64,000 nucleotides of DNA from Thermocatellispora tengchongensis (GCF_014202315.1 NZ_JACHGN010000016.1:1-64000); one strand, 5' to 3'; shown: positions 33,864 to 43,536, counted from the first letter of the stretch. Notes: generated from the letters alone by a model not told the origin. Numbers and translations are program-made.

Positions 33864-35341
33864 AGGGCCCTCCAGGTCCAGCGGCCGGCGAGCAGGGTGC
33901 CCGCGACGGGCATCTCGCGCAGCTCGTCGCGGCCGGCGGTGACGGGATCGCGGTCGAGGATCACCAGGTCGGCGGGGTCGCCCTCGGCGACGCCCACGCG
34001 CCCGCGGGACGCGGCGGCGAGCGTCACGTCGCGCGGCAGGCACTGCTCGGGATGCCAGGCCGGACGCTCGCCGCGGCTGCGGCTGATCGCGGACGCGATG
34101 CCCTGCCACGGGTCGAGCGGCGCGACCGGGGCGTCGGAACCGAGCCGCAGGACCGCGCCCGCCGCGTGCAGCGAGGCGAAGGCGAAGGCGCGCTGCGTCC
34201 GCCCGGCCCAGTACCGGTCGGCCACGTCGCGGTCGTCCATCGCGTGCTCGGGCTGGACGCTCGCCACCAGGCCGAGCCGGGCGAACCTGGGGAAGTCGTC
34301 CTCGCGCACGAGCTGCGCGTGCTCGATGACGCCGGAGATGCCCAGCCGTTCGAAGGCGTCGATGACCTGGGTGTTCGCACGGTCGCCGATGGCGTGCACG
34401 GCGGCGCCGATCCCGCCCCGGTGGGCCCGGCCGAGCAGGTCGTACAGCTCGTCCAGGGTGACGTTCGCGACGCCGCACGCGTGCGGGAGGCTCGGGTCGA
34501 GCCCGGGGTACGGCTCCCAGCACAGCGCGGTGCGGGTGTTCAGCGAGCCGTCCGTGACGATCTTCAGCCGGCCGGCCGTCACCAGCCCGTCCGGGTCGAG
34601 CGGCACGCCGGTGCGCAGCCCCCGCGCCAGGGCCTCGTCCAGCCGGCCGGGCCAGATGGACGCCTCGACGCGCAGCTCCGTCACCCCGGCGGCGACCCGC
34701 TCGGGCCAGGCGTTCACGTTGTCGGCGTTCTCGAACTCCACGACGCCGACGACCCCGCGCCGGGCCGCGGCGAGGGCCGCGTCCCGGTAGTCGGCGGCGG
34801 TCAGGGAGACGTCCTCGACCAGGGCGGAGGAGCCGATCCACTCCGCCTCGCGCAGCACGCCGGACTCGTCCACCGGCACCCCGATCCTGGCGGCGGCGCG
34901 TGAGTTGACCCAGCCGCAGTGCAGGTCGCCGCTGACGAGCACGACGGGGACGTCGGGGGCGGCCTCGTCGAGCGCGCGGAGGGTGGGCGCGTCGTGCCAG
35001 AGCCCGTCGCGGAACCCGAAGCCGGTCAGGACGCCTCCGGGAGGCAGGGGCGCTCGGGCGAGCGCGGCGCGTACGAGTTCGACGGTCTCGGCCGCGCTGG
35101 CCGCGCCCGACAGGTCGATACGCCGGCGCCGGATCACCCACTGGGTGAAGTGGACGTGCTCGTCCCACAGACCGGGCCCGAGGAAGCGGCCGTCGAGGGC
35201 GACCTGTTCCGCGCCGGGGACGGACAGCTCGCCCGCGGGCGCGATGCGGACGACCCGCCCGCCGCGCACGTGGACATCGTGGCGGCGGTCGCCGCCGTAG
35301 CGGCGGGCGTCGCGCAGCAGCAGCTCGTTCGCGTTCGTCAT
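33860..35341 (-). CDS. YtcJ-like amidohydrolase
   Basis: A 493-residue amidohydrolase_3 protein. Metal and active-site landmarks are WDEHVHFTQW, AVHAIGDRAN, VIEHAQLV and LGSDAPVAPLDPW. It probably hydrolyses an amide, ester or N-acyl bond in the compound imported by the adjacent ABC system. It resembles the amidohydrolase at 19159 in overall family but is shorter. It starts nine bases after the CoA-transferase gene and overlaps the hydratase gene. Confidence 0.82.
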   Translation of the reverse strand: MTNANELLLRDARRYGGDRRHDVHVRGGRVVRIAPAGELSVPGAEQVALDGRFLGPGLWDEHVHFTQWVIRRRRIDLSGAASAAETVELVRAALARAPLPPGGVLTGFGFRDGLWHDAPTLRALDEAAPDVPVVLVSGDLHCGWVNSRAAARIGVPVDESGVLREAEWIGSSALVEDVSLTAADYRDAALAAARRGVVGVVEFENADNVNAWPERVAAGVTELRVEASIWPGRLDEALARGLRTGVPLDPDGLVTAGRLKIVTDGSLNTRTALCWEPYPGLDPSLPHACGVANVTLDELYDLLGRAHRGGIGAAVHAIGDRANTQVIDAFERLGISGVIEHAQLVREDDFPRFARLGLVASVQPEHAMDDRDVADRYWAGRTQRAFAFASLHAAGAVLRLGSDAPVAPLDPWQGIASAISRSRGERPAWHPEQCLPRDVTLAAASRGRVGVAEGDPADLVILDRDPVTAGRDELREMPVAGTLLAGRWTWRAL

Positions 35342-35350
35342 GTCCGCGCC

Positions 35351-36589
35351 TCAGATCGCGCCCGCGGCGCGCAGCGCGGCGATCCGGTCCGCGCCGTATC
35401 CGGCCAGGGCCCGGAGCACCACCTCGGTGTGCTCGCCGAGATCCCCGGCCGGGCGGCCGACGTCGGCGGGCGTGGCGCTGAGCTTGATGGGCTGGCCGAA
35501 CATGCGCACCGGCCCGAAGCCGGGGTGCTCCACGCTCACCACCATCTCGCGTTCCGCGGTCCCGGGGTCCTCGACCACGTCCTTGATCGATTTGATGATG
35601 GTGAGGGGCAGCACGTCGCTCGCCATCCGCTCCAGCTCCTCGCCGGTGCGGCCGGCCAGCCAGCGCGCGATGACGGGCCGGACGCGGCGCTCGTAGACGC
35701 CCTCGTCGAAGCGCTTGCGCATCGTGTCGATCTCGGGGTCGGCGGCCAGCTCCGGCTCGCCGAACAGCTCGCAGGCCAGGCGCCAGAACTTGTCGGTGTA
35801 GGCGCCGAAGAACACGTGCCCGTCCGCGCACGGGAACAGCTCGTAGGGCCGCACCCACGGGTGCTTGTTGCCGGTGTGCCGCGCCACCTCGCCGTCCACG
35901 GTGTAGTTGACGACCGCGTTCTCGGTGAGCGCGATGACGCTGTCCACCTGGGCGACGTCCACGAGCTGCCCCTGCCCCGTGCGCTCGGCGTGGCGCAGCG
36001 CCAGCAGTGTCCCCGTGACCGCGAACAGGGTGGCGGCGAGGTCGCCCAGCACGGTGCCGACCCGCACCGGCGGGCCGTCCGGGGCGCCGTTCATCGACCA
36101 CAGGCCCCCGGCGGCCTGCGCGGTGCTGTCGAAGGCGGGACGCCGGCTGCGCGAGCCCGTCTGCCCGTACCCGGAGATCGCGGTGTAGACCAGGCGCGGG
36201 TTGATCTCCGCCAGAGTCTCGTAGCCGACGCCGAGCTTGTCCATGGTGCCCGGCCGGAAGTTCTCGATCAGGATGTCCGCCCTGGCGACGAGGTCGCCCA
36301 GGGCCGTGCGCCCCTCGTCGGTGGCCAGGTCGAGCGTGATGGTCAGCTTGCCCCGGTTGTACTGGGCGTAGTAGCCGCTCAGCTCGCGCTCGCCCGCCCG
36401 CACGTACGGCGGGAAGCCACGCGTGACGTCCGGGTCGCGTGGATTCTCCACCTTGATGACGGTGGCGCCGAAGTCGGCCAGGATCTGCCCGCAGTAGGGC
36501 CCGGCCAGGACGCGGGACAGGTCGAGCACCACGACCCCGGCCAGCGCGCCCGGCCGCAGCGGAAGCCCCGGAAGTGTCTCAGCGGTCAT
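35351..36589 (-). CDS. CaiB/BaiF-type (class III) CoA-transferase
   Basis: A 412-residue formyl-CoA-transferase family protein. It begins with GVVVLDLSRVLAGPYCGQIL and VIKVENPRDPD, and contains the usual NRGKLTITLDLATDEGR and ENFRPGTMDKLGVGYETL segments. These enzymes move CoA between carboxylic acids through an Asp-bound intermediate. Directly downstream of HMG-CoA lyase and reductase, it is the obvious candidate to activate the C6 acid used by this operon, with succinyl-CoA or acetyl-CoA as donor. The human homologue SUGCT uses glutarate and HMG. Confidence 0.88.
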   Translation of the reverse strand: MTAETLPGLPLRPGALAGVVVLDLSRVLAGPYCGQILADFGATVIKVENPRDPDVTRGFPPYVRAGERELSGYYAQYNRGKLTITLDLATDEGRTALGDLVARADILIENFRPGTMDKLGVGYETLAEINPRLVYTAISGYGQTGSRSRRPAFDSTAQAAGGLWSMNGAPDGPPVRVGTVLGDLAATLFAVTGTLLALRHAERTGQGQLVDVAQVDSVIALTENAVVNYTVDGEVARHTGNKHPWVRPYELFPCADGHVFFGAYTDKFWRLACELFGEPELAADPEIDTMRKRFDEGVYERRVRPVIARWLAGRTGEELERMASDVLPLTIIKSIKDVVEDPGTAEREMVVSVEHPGFGPVRMFGQPIKLSATPADVGRPAGDLGEHTEVVLRALAGYGADRIAALRAAGAI

Positions 36590-36613
36590 CGTCGTCTCGT
36601 CTCCCGTCGTTGG

Positions 36614-37582
36614 TCAGTGTCCCGCCGCCTCGGCGGCGACGAGGGCGGTGGCGACACGGGAGCGGAGGTCGGCCCGGCCCGTACGGGCGCCGATCCACCG
36701 CGACACGCCGACCAGGGCGTCGAGATCGACGCCGGTCGCGATGCCTATCCCGTGCAGCAGCCACACCAGGTCCTCGGTGGCCAGGTTCCCGGTCGCGCCG
36801 CGCGCGTAGGGGCAGCGCCCCAGCGCGCCGACCGAGGAGTCGAACTCGCGCACGCCCGCGTCCAGGCCCGCGACGACGTTGGCGAGCGCCTGCCCGTAGG
36901 TGTCGTGCAGGTGCAGCGCGACGGCGTCCTCGGCCACGCCCCGGGCGGCGACGGCGCGCACCGTCTTGTGGATGTGGCCCGGGGTGGTGACGCCGATGGT
37001 GTCGCCGAGCGCGACGGTCGTGCACCCCGCCTCGAACAGCGAGGCCGCCATGTCGGCCACCACGCCCCGGTCCACCGGTCCCTCCCACGGGTCGCCGAAC
37101 GCCATCGAGACGTAGCCGCGCACGCCGAGCCCGTGCCCGCGGGCCGCGCTCGCCACAGCCGTCGCCGTGGCGAGCGCCGCCTCGCGGCCGGCGTTGAGGT
37201 TGGCGCGGGCGAAGCTCTCCGTCGCGCTCACCAGCACGGCGATGTGGCCCGCCCCGGCGGCGAGGGCGCGCTCCAGGCCGCGCGCGTTGGGCACCAGCGA
37301 CACCGTGCGGACGCCGTCCAGGCCGCCGAGCCCCGCCAGCACGTCGGCGGCGTCGGTCATCTGCGGTATCCACGACGCCGGCACGAAGCTCGTCACCTCG
37401 ATGTCGCGCAGCCCGGCCGCGGCGATCCGCTGGACCAGCTCGATCTTGGTCCTGGTCGGTACGATCGCCGCCTCCGCCTGCAGGCCGTCACGCGGCGCGA
37501 CCTCGTAGACGCGCACCCGGTCCGGCGCCGTCTCGATCCGCTCCACGATCGGCTCGGGCCGCCAGCGGGCCGGCGTGCTCAA
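36614..37582 (-). CDS. mvaB: HMG-CoA lyase
   Basis: A 322-residue TIM-barrel lyase that splits HMG-CoA into acetyl-CoA and acetoacetate. Visible residues are the Arg-Asp pair of EVAPRDGLQAE, metal-binding HLHDTYGQ, GCTTVALGDTIGV, and the catalytic Cys of the signature GRCPYARGATGNLATED. I choose TTG 37582, which overlaps the reductase stop (TTGA) and follows GGAGCGGGGA. A GTG near 37550 closer to the conserved core is an alternative. The direct coupling to the reductase supports a degradative route. Confidence 0.92.
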   Translation of the reverse strand: MSTPARWRPEPIVERIETAPDRVRVYEVAPRDGLQAEAAIVPTRTKIELVQRIAAAGLRDIEVTSFVPASWIPQMTDAADVLAGLGGLDGVRTVSLVPNARGLERALAAGAGHIAVLVSATESFARANLNAGREAALATATAVASAARGHGLGVRGYVSMAFGDPWEGPVDRGVVADMAASLFEAGCTTVALGDTIGVTTPGHIHKTVRAVAARGVAEDAVALHLHDTYGQALANVVAGLDAGVREFDSSVGALGRCPYARGATGNLATEDLVWLLHGIGIATGVDLDALVGVSRWIGARTGRADLRSRVATALVAAEAAGH

Positions 37583-38850
37583 CGGTCCCCGCTCCGCAGC
37601 GACTCCAGCACCTCGCGGGCGTACTCCACCTGGATCCTGCCGTCCTTGACGAGCCGTTCCGCGACGTCCCGCACCTCCTCGGGGGAGGCGCCCGCGCTGG
37701 CCGCGACGGTGCGGGCGTGCAGCCGCATGTGGCCGTGCTGGATGCCCTCGGCGGCGAGCGCGCGGCACGCGGCGAGGTTCTGCGCGAGCCCCACCGACAC
37801 GATGACCTCGGCGAGCTCGGTCGCGGAGGTGACGCCCAGGATCCGGATCGCCGTCTGCGCCGCGGGGTGCGCGCGCGTGGCCCCGCCGACCAGGCCGACC
37901 GGCATCGGCACCTCCAGGGTGCCGGTGAGGTTGCCGTCGCGGTCCTTCTCGAAGCGCGACAGGGCGGTGTAGCGGCCGTCGCGGGCGGCGTGCGAGTGGC
38001 AGCCCGCCTCGACGGCGCGGGTGTCGTTGCCGGTGGCGAGCACGACGGCGCTGATGCCGTTCATGATGCCCTTGTTGTGGGTCGCGGCGCGGTACGGGTC
38101 GGCCTCCGCGAACGCCGACGCGGAGACGATGTCGTCCACGACCCGGGGGCCGCCGAGCAGCTCGGCGTCGAACACCGCCCGCGCCCGCACCAGCCGGGTG
38201 TCGGCCTTGTTGCTCAGGATGCGCAGCAGCGACCGCGCCCCGGCGCGCTCGGCGAGCACCGGCGCGACCGCCTCCGCCATCGTGTTGACGGCGTTGGCGC
38301 CCATGGCGTCGCGCACGTCGACGTGCAGGTGGACGATCACCTGCGTGCCGTCGCGGGTCTCCAGGACGCGGGCGGTCAGCTCGCGCGCGCCGCCGCCGAG
38401 GCGGGTGAGCACGGGGTCCTGCGCGTTGGCCAGGTCCAGGACCTCCTGGCGGGCCTCAAGGACGCGGGCGCGCGCCCCGTGCGGGTCCACCGCGCCCAGC
38501 AACTGGATCTGGGCGATCATGACGGGCCCGGTGCCGGAGGCGTGGAACCCGCCGTGCACGCGGGCGATCCGCGCGGCGTTGCTCGCGGCGGCCACGACGG
38601 ACGCCTCCTCCGTCGCCATCGGGACGAGGTAGTCGCGGCCGTTCACGGTCATGTTGGTCGCCACGCCCAGCGGGATGGCGATCGTGCCGACGACGTTCTC
38701 GATCATGTGGTCGGCCTGCTCCACGGTCAGGCCGCCGGCGTCGAGCGCCGTCAGCGCCGCGGCGTCCACGCCCGCGCCGTCCGCCACCAGGGCGCGCCGC
38801 TCGGCCACGCTCCTGTCCTTGAGGCCGGAGATCCGACTGTTGACAGCCAC
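37579..38850 (-). CDS. mvaA: Class II (degradative) HMG-CoA reductase
   Basis: A 423-residue soluble class II enzyme. Aligned by eye to the Pseudomonas mevalonii enzyme: a catalytic Glu in MATEEASVVAAAS (81 or 82), Lys260 in HNKGIMNG, Asp276 in ATGNDTRAVEAG, His374 in QHGHMRLHAR, and the nucleotide-binding DAMGANAVNT at 181-190. No membrane domain is present. Class II enzymes linked to a lyase usually oxidise mevaldyl/mevalonyl intermediates to HMG-CoA with NAD. GTG 38850 after GAGGAGC is the start; the upstream frame is non-conserved. Confidence 0.93.
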   Translation of the reverse strand: MAVNSRISGLKDRSVAERRALVADGAGVDAAALTALDAGGLTVEQADHMIENVVGTIAIPLGVATNMTVNGRDYLVPMATEEASVVAAASNAARIARVHGGFHASGTGPVMIAQIQLLGAVDPHGARARVLEARQEVLDLANAQDPVLTRLGGGARELTARVLETRDGTQVIVHLHVDVRDAMGANAVNTMAEAVAPVLAERAGARSLLRILSNKADTRLVRARAVFDAELLGGPRVVDDIVSASAFAEADPYRAATHNKGIMNGISAVVLATGNDTRAVEAGCHSHAARDGRYTALSRFEKDRDGNLTGTLEVPMPVGLVGGATRAHPAAQTAIRILGVTSATELAEVIVSVGLAQNLAACRALAAEGIQHGHMRLHARTVAASAGASPEEVRDVAERLVKDGRIQVEYAREVLESLRSGDR

Positions 38851-38987
38851 CGATGCTCCTCGTCGTGTGAAGGAGGCGTCGCGGGCCCGACCGCCGCGCG
38901 ACGCCGCTGGTTTCGTCAACGTAAGCCGCGCTGGCAGGGCGGGACCATGTGCGATCCGACCATCCCGGGGGCGGCGTGGTGTGCCGT

Positions 38988-40967
38988 TCATCCGCGCACC
39001 CCGGAGGTCAGCATCTCGTGCAGGCGCACGGCCAGCGAGATTCGGAAGAAGCGGTCGTCCTCCCGCCAGCCGGGGCCGAGCAGGGCGTCCAGGCGGTCGA
39101 GCCGTTGCAGGATGGTGTTGGTGTGGAAGCCGAGCGCGCGGGCGGTCCTGGTGGGGCTGGCGTTGCAGCGCACGAACGCCCGCAGCGTGGCGACCAGCTC
39201 CGTCCCCCGCTCCGCGTCGTAGTCCACGACGGGGCCGATCAGCCCGGTGACGAACGACGTCAGCGATGCGGCGTCGGCGTCGAACACGCTGGCGTAGGGC
39301 AGGTACTCCTCCGTCCCCACCACCTCGTCGTCCACGCCGATCACCTCAAGCAGGCGGATCGTGCGCAGCGCGATCGTGAAGCGCCGCGCGAGGTCGTCGG
39401 GCGAGTCGCCGCGCGGCGGGACCACCGCGAGCACGGGCCCGCCGGCGCACCGGCCGATGTGCTCCCTGACGGCGTGCGCGCCGACGCCGCGGCGTGAGTC
39501 CACCAGCGCCACCACGGCGCCGTGGCTCAGGCCCACCAGCCCGGCGCCGCCGACGCGCTGCCGCGCCGCCGTAAGGGCGTGGGCCCGCCGATCGTCCGCG
39601 ACGACGTAGACCTGCACCGTGTCGAGGCGGGAGAGCGCGACGCCCATGCCGCGCGCGCGGCGTTCCAGGTCGTCGCGCGCGCGGCGTTCCAGGTCGTCGC
39701 GCGCGCGGCCTTCCAGGTCGTCGCGGCGGCCGGGCCGGGCGTCGAGGATGTCGGCGACGAGATCGGTGAGCATCCGCCCCTCGGCGTTCGCGACGGCCTG
39801 CTGCTGGAGTTCCAGCAGCGAGCACACCTGGGCGGCGCGCTCGATCGTGCGCCGGTCCACGGGGCCCAGCTCGAAGCCGCCCGGCCCGAACAGCAGCGCC
39901 CCGAAGTGCCGGCCGCCCGCCCGCATCGCGGCCACCGCGCCCACCTCGTGGTCGTCGCCGAGCACCTGGCAGTGCCCCGACGCCGAGCCGGCCCGGACGG
40001 CGGCGCGGACCCGCGGCGAGATCGCCGCGCGGGTTCCCGGCGCCGTCGGCTCCGAGGAGGCGATGACGCGGTCCTCGGCGTCCACGACGGTCACGCCCCG
40101 GCCCAGGGCCGAGGAGAGGGTCCGCACGAGCTGGCCGAACCCACCGCCGTTCAGCACGACCTGGACGATCTCCTGATGGACCAGGTTGGAGCGGTCCCGC
40201 TCGGCAAGGTGCCCGGTGAGCCGGTCGAGCGCCCGGCGGGCCTCCTGCTCCGAGCGTTGCAGGTCGCGCAGGGTGCGCGCGGTCTGCAGGACGACGGAGG
40301 CGTGGTCGGCCAGCGCCGACAGCAGCGCGATCTGCTCCGGCGTGAACGCGCACTCCTCCCGGGTGGCGACGAACAGCACGCCGAGGACGTCGTCGCCCGA
40401 GAGCATCGGCACGCCCAGAATGGAGACGATGCCCTCCATCTCCACGGCCCGGTCGATGTCCGCGACGCGCCGGTCGGCCAGGTACTCGTCGTAGCGCGGC
40501 ACCCACCGCGCCATGCGGGCCTCGGCGATCTCGCCGGCCAGCCCGCACCTCGCCGGCACGCGCAGACTGCGGAACTCGGCGCTGTAGGCGCCGATGGTCG
40601 TACGGACGTGCAGCTCGCGGGTCTGCTGGTCGAACTCCGACAGGTACGTCACGTCGCAGCCGAGGATCTCGTGCGCCCGCCGCACGAGGCGTTCCAGCAG
40701 CAGCCGCCCGTCCCGCGCCTCGGCCAGCTCGCGGGCGCTGGAGAACAGCGCGCCCAGTTCGTGCTCGCGGCGGCGCAGCCGCGCGTGCTCGCCGCGCGCC
40801 CGGTGGACGTGGTCGCGCACGGACTCCTGGTGCGCGGCCGGGACCCCCAGGGCGTCCAGGGCCGCGCTCAGCTCGCGGGGGCTGACGCCGACGTCGTCCA
40901 CGACCGCGCCGATGACGGCGCGCAGCGCCGCCGACCGCGCGCAGACCTCTCGCTCGTCGTCAGGCAC
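38988..40967 (-). CDS. GAF-domain PucR-type transcriptional regulator
   Basis: A 659-residue regulator. A GAF sensor domain spans roughly residues 85-220 (EILGCDVTYLSEFDQQTREL, then ILGVPMLSGDDVLGVLFVA). A coiled linker and a second sensor-like region around 265-400 follow, and a PucR-type helix-turn-helix closes the protein (FVRCNASPTRTARALGFHTN, TILQRLDRLDALL). The linker contains three eight-residue repeats (RDDLERRA). The start is GTG 40967 after AGGAGGCGG. It lies between the importer and the HMG-CoA genes on the same strand, so it is probably an operon-internal activator. Confidence 0.83.
   Translation of the reverse strand: MPDDEREVCARSAALRAVIGAVVDDVGVSPRELSAALDALGVPAAHQESVRDHVHRARGEHARLRRREHELGALFSSARELAEARDGRLLLERLVRRAHEILGCDVTYLSEFDQQTRELHVRTTIGAYSAEFRSLRVPARCGLAGEIAEARMARWVPRYDEYLADRRVADIDRAVEMEGIVSILGVPMLSGDDVLGVLFVATREECAFTPEQIALLSALADHASVVLQTARTLRDLQRSEQEARRALDRLTGHLAERDRSNLVHQEIVQVVLNGGGFGQLVRTLSSALGRGVTVVDAEDRVIASSEPTAPGTRAAISPRVRAAVRAGSASGHCQVLGDDHEVGAVAAMRAGGRHFGALLFGPGGFELGPVDRRTIERAAQVCSLLELQQQAVANAEGRMLTDLVADILDARPGRRDDLEGRARDDLERRARDDLERRARGMGVALSRLDTVQVYVVADDRRAHALTAARQRVGGAGLVGLSHGAVVALVDSRRGVGAHAVREHIGRCAGGPVLAVVPPRGDSPDDLARRFTIALRTIRLLEVIGVDDEVVGTEEYLPYASVFDADAASLTSFVTGLIGPVVDYDAERGTELVATLRAFVRCNASPTRTARALGFHTNTILQRLDRLDALLGPGWREDDRFFRISLAVRLHEMLTSGVRG
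39661..39732 (-). repeat. Three 24-base tandem repeats inside the GAF-PucR gene
   Basis: Units at 39661-39684 and 39685-39708 are identical; 39709-39732 has a few changes. They encode RDDLERRA (twice) and RDDLEGRA in the linker helix. The unit length is a multiple of three, so copy-number change would keep the frame. Confidence 0.9.
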
Positions 40968-40989
40968 GCTTCCGCCTCCTCACCCCACG

Positions 40990-41781
40990 TCATGTGGCCT
41001 TCTCCCAGTCGAAGCGCTCTCCCATCACCGGCACGGCGGCCAGCAGCTCGCGGGTGTAGGGGTGGCTCGGGGCCGAAAGCACGCTCTCGGTGGCGCCGGA
41101 CTCGACGATCCGCCCCTGGCGCATGACGCTCACCGTGTCGCACATGTAGCGCACCACGGCGAGGTTGTGCGAGATGAACAGGATGGTCAGCTTCAGCTCG
41201 GCCTGCAGCTCGCGCAGCAGGTTGAGCACGACGCCCTGCACCGAGACGTCCAGCGCGGAGGTGATCTCGTCGGCGATGACGACGTCCGGCTCCGCGGCGA
41301 GCGCACGGGCGATCGTGACGCGCTGGCACTGCCCGCCGGAGAAGGCCCCGGGCGGTTCCCCCGCCCGCGCCGGGTCGATGTGCACGAGCTCCAGCAGTTC
41401 CTTCACCCTGCGGGTCCTCTCCGCCCGTGCCGGGCGGCGTCCCGTGGCGCGCATGCCCTCCGCGATCGACTCTCCGATCGGCATCCTCGGGTCCAGCGCG
41501 GAGAAGGGGTCCTGGAAGATCATCTGTACGCGGCGGCGGGTGGCGCGCACGGACGCGGAGGACCCGACGATGTCCACGCCGTCCAGGCGGATCGTGCCGG
41601 CGGCGGGGCGTACCAGGCCCACCGCCGCGGCGGCGAGGGTGGACTTGCCCGAGCCGGACTCGCCGACCAGGCCGTGCACCCGGCCCGAGCGCACGGTGAG
41701 ATCCACGTCCTGGACGGCCAGGTGGGCGCCGGCGCCGTGCCCGTAGCGCACCGACACGTTCGCGTATTCCAGAGTGCTCAC
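40990..41781 (-). CDS. Peptide-type ABC importer ATP-binding protein (DppF type)
   Basis: A 263-residue ATPase: Walker A GESGSGKS, signature FSGGQCQRVTIARAL, Walker B VVIADEITSALD (Ile replaces the usual Pro of DEPTS). It ends soon after HPYTRELLAAVPV, lacking the Cys-rich C-terminal extension seen in the importer at 26-28 kb. GTG 41781 overlaps the stop of the fusion protein. It works with the permease-ATPase fusion and the DppB-type permease. Confidence 0.88.
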   Translation of the reverse strand: MSTLEYANVSVRYGHGAGAHLAVQDVDLTVRSGRVHGLVGESGSGKSTLAAAAVGLVRPAAGTIRLDGVDIVGSSASVRATRRRVQMIFQDPFSALDPRMPIGESIAEGMRATGRRPARAERTRRVKELLELVHIDPARAGEPPGAFSGGQCQRVTIARALAAEPDVVIADEITSALDVSVQGVVLNLLRELQAELKLTILFISHNLAVVRYMCDTVSVMRQGRIVESGATESVLSAPSHPYTRELLAAVPVMGERFDWEKAT

Positions 41782-43532
41782 GCTCGTGCCTCCTCCGCGA
41801 CGTCCTGCCGGTCGGGCTCGGCGAGGTCGCCGATGACGGGCAGCGGGCGGGAACGATCGGTCGTCATGTGCGGCACGCACGCGATGAGGGCGCGGGTGTA
41901 CGGATGCCGCGCCTCGTCCAGCCGCGCCGCCTCCAGCTCCTCGACGATCTCCCCGTCCTTCATGACCAGGACCCGGTCGCAAAAGCCGCTCACCAGGGCG
42001 ATGTCATGGGAGATGAACAGGATGGCGCTCCCGGTCCGCCGGCGCGCCTCGTGCAGCACGCGCAGCACCTGACGCTGGACCGTCACGTCGAGCGCGGTCG
42101 TCGGCTCGTCCGCGATGACGAGGCGCGGACGGCCCATGAGCCCCATGCCGATCATGGCCCGTTGCCGCATGCCGCCGGAGAGCTGGTGCGGGTACTGGCG
42201 GGCGCGCCGATGCGGCTCGGCGATCCCGACGGACTCCAGCACCTGGCGGGCGCGGCTCCTCGCCCGCGCCCGGGGGACGCGCTCGTGCACCTCGCTCACC
42301 TCCGTGAGCTGCCGCCCGACGGTGAGGGACGGATTGAGCGAGGTGAGCGGGTCCTGGAAGACCACGGCCAGTTCCAGGCCGAGCCTGCTCCGTTCCGCGG
42401 CGGTCGGCGCGGAGGTCATGTCGATGCCCTGGAAGCGCACGGCGGCCGCGCTGACGTGCGCCTCGGCGCCGAGGAGGCCCGCGACCGCCATCGCCGTGAC
42501 GGACTTGCCCGACCCCGAGGCGCCCACGATCCCGACCGTCTCGCCCGGCCGGATGGAGAAGCCGACCCCGCGCACGCGCTCGACGAGCCGTCCCTCCGCG
42601 TCGGGGAAGCTCACCCGCAGGTCCTCGACCTCGACGACCGCCGCCGGCTCCGGCCGCTCGCCCGCGCTCGCGCGCTTGGCGGGGCGGGCCCGCCGCCCGG
42701 CGGGCCGACGCGGCGTCCGCGAGGCCGTCTCGCCCGTCAGCGACCCGATGGCGTTGAGCACCAGCCCGGTCAGGACGATCGCGATGCCGGGGCCGAGCGC
42801 GGCCATCGGATTGACGTAGATCCGCGCGATGCCCTCGCGCAGCAGCCGCCCCCAGTCGAAGTCCGGGGCCTGCACGCCCAGGCCCAGGAACGACAGCCCG
42901 GCGAAGGACAGCAGCGCCGCCGAGGCGTGCGCGGCCGTGCTGACCAGCAGCGGCGGCAGGATGTTCGGGATCACGTGGCGGACGACGACGCCCGCGCGGC
43001 CCACCCCGGCGATCCGGGCCGCGCGCACGTAGTCGCGGTCGGCCACGGAGGACGCCAGCGTGTACGTCAGCCGCGCGATGGAGGGCACGCCGGCGAAGCC
43101 CACCGCGAGCATGGCGCCGATCGCGTTCGCGCCCCAGATCACCGAGAAGAACAGCGCCAGCAGCAGCCACGGGAACGACAGCAGGATGTCGATGAGCGCG
43201 CTCACCAGCCGGCGCAGCGGGCGGGGGAGCACCGTCGCGACGACACCGAGGACGACCCCGCCCAGCACCGCGATGACGGTCGATCCGAGCGCCAGCAGCA
43301 CCGACAGCCGGGCCGCGACGAGCACGCGGGCGAGAACGTCGCGGCCCAGGTCGTCGGTGCCGAACGGATGGGCGGCGCTGGGCCCGTCGAGCCGATCGGC
43401 CACCGACGTCGTGGTGGCGGCGTCCCCCCACACGTGCGGCGCGATCACGATGACGAGCACGAGCGCGAGCGTCCCGAGGACGGTCACGACGCCTTGCGGG
43501 CCGAGCAGCCCGCGCCGGAGGCCGGAGCGCAT
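41778..43532 (-). CDS. Fused DppC-type permease and DppD-type ATPase
   Basis: A 584-residue fusion. Residues about 1-275 are a permease (HPFGTDDLGRDVLARVLVAARLS, EAA-type loop RIAGVGRAGVVVRHVIPNI, and FLGLGVQAPDFDWGRLL before the last span). A basic, Arg/Pro/Ala-rich linker at about 275-310 follows. The rest is an ATPase with Walker A GASGSGKS, signature LSGGMRQRAMIGMGL and Walker B LVIADEPTTALD. Permease and ATPase are normally separate, as in the importer at 25-28 kb. The fusion fixes their stoichiometry on the cytoplasmic side. Confidence 0.9.
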   Translation of the reverse strand: MRSGLRRGLLGPQGVVTVLGTLALVLVIVIAPHVWGDAATTTSVADRLDGPSAAHPFGTDDLGRDVLARVLVAARLSVLLALGSTVIAVLGGVVLGVVATVLPRPLRRLVSALIDILLSFPWLLLALFFSVIWGANAIGAMLAVGFAGVPSIARLTYTLASSVADRDYVRAARIAGVGRAGVVVRHVIPNILPPLLVSTAAHASAALLSFAGLSFLGLGVQAPDFDWGRLLREGIARIYVNPMAALGPGIAIVLTGLVLNAIGSLTGETASRTPRRPAGRRARPAKRASAGERPEPAAVVEVEDLRVSFPDAEGRLVERVRGVGFSIRPGETVGIVGASGSGKSVTAMAVAGLLGAEAHVSAAAVRFQGIDMTSAPTAAERSRLGLELAVVFQDPLTSLNPSLTVGRQLTEVSEVHERVPRARARSRARQVLESVGIAEPHRRARQYPHQLSGGMRQRAMIGMGLMGRPRLVIADEPTTALDVTVQRQVLRVLHEARRRTGSAILFISHDIALVSGFCDRVLVMKDGEIVEELEAARLDEARHPYTRALIACVPHMTTDRSRPLPVIGDLAEPDRQDVAEEARA

Positions 43533-43536
43533 GATG

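Noticed and set aside
33048-37972. Very long open frames of about 1000 codons on both strands around the HMG-CoA genes
   Set aside because: They are GC-bias shadows: translations are Arg/Gly/Ala or Val/His/Gln-rich, match no family, and overlap genes with clear catalytic motifs.
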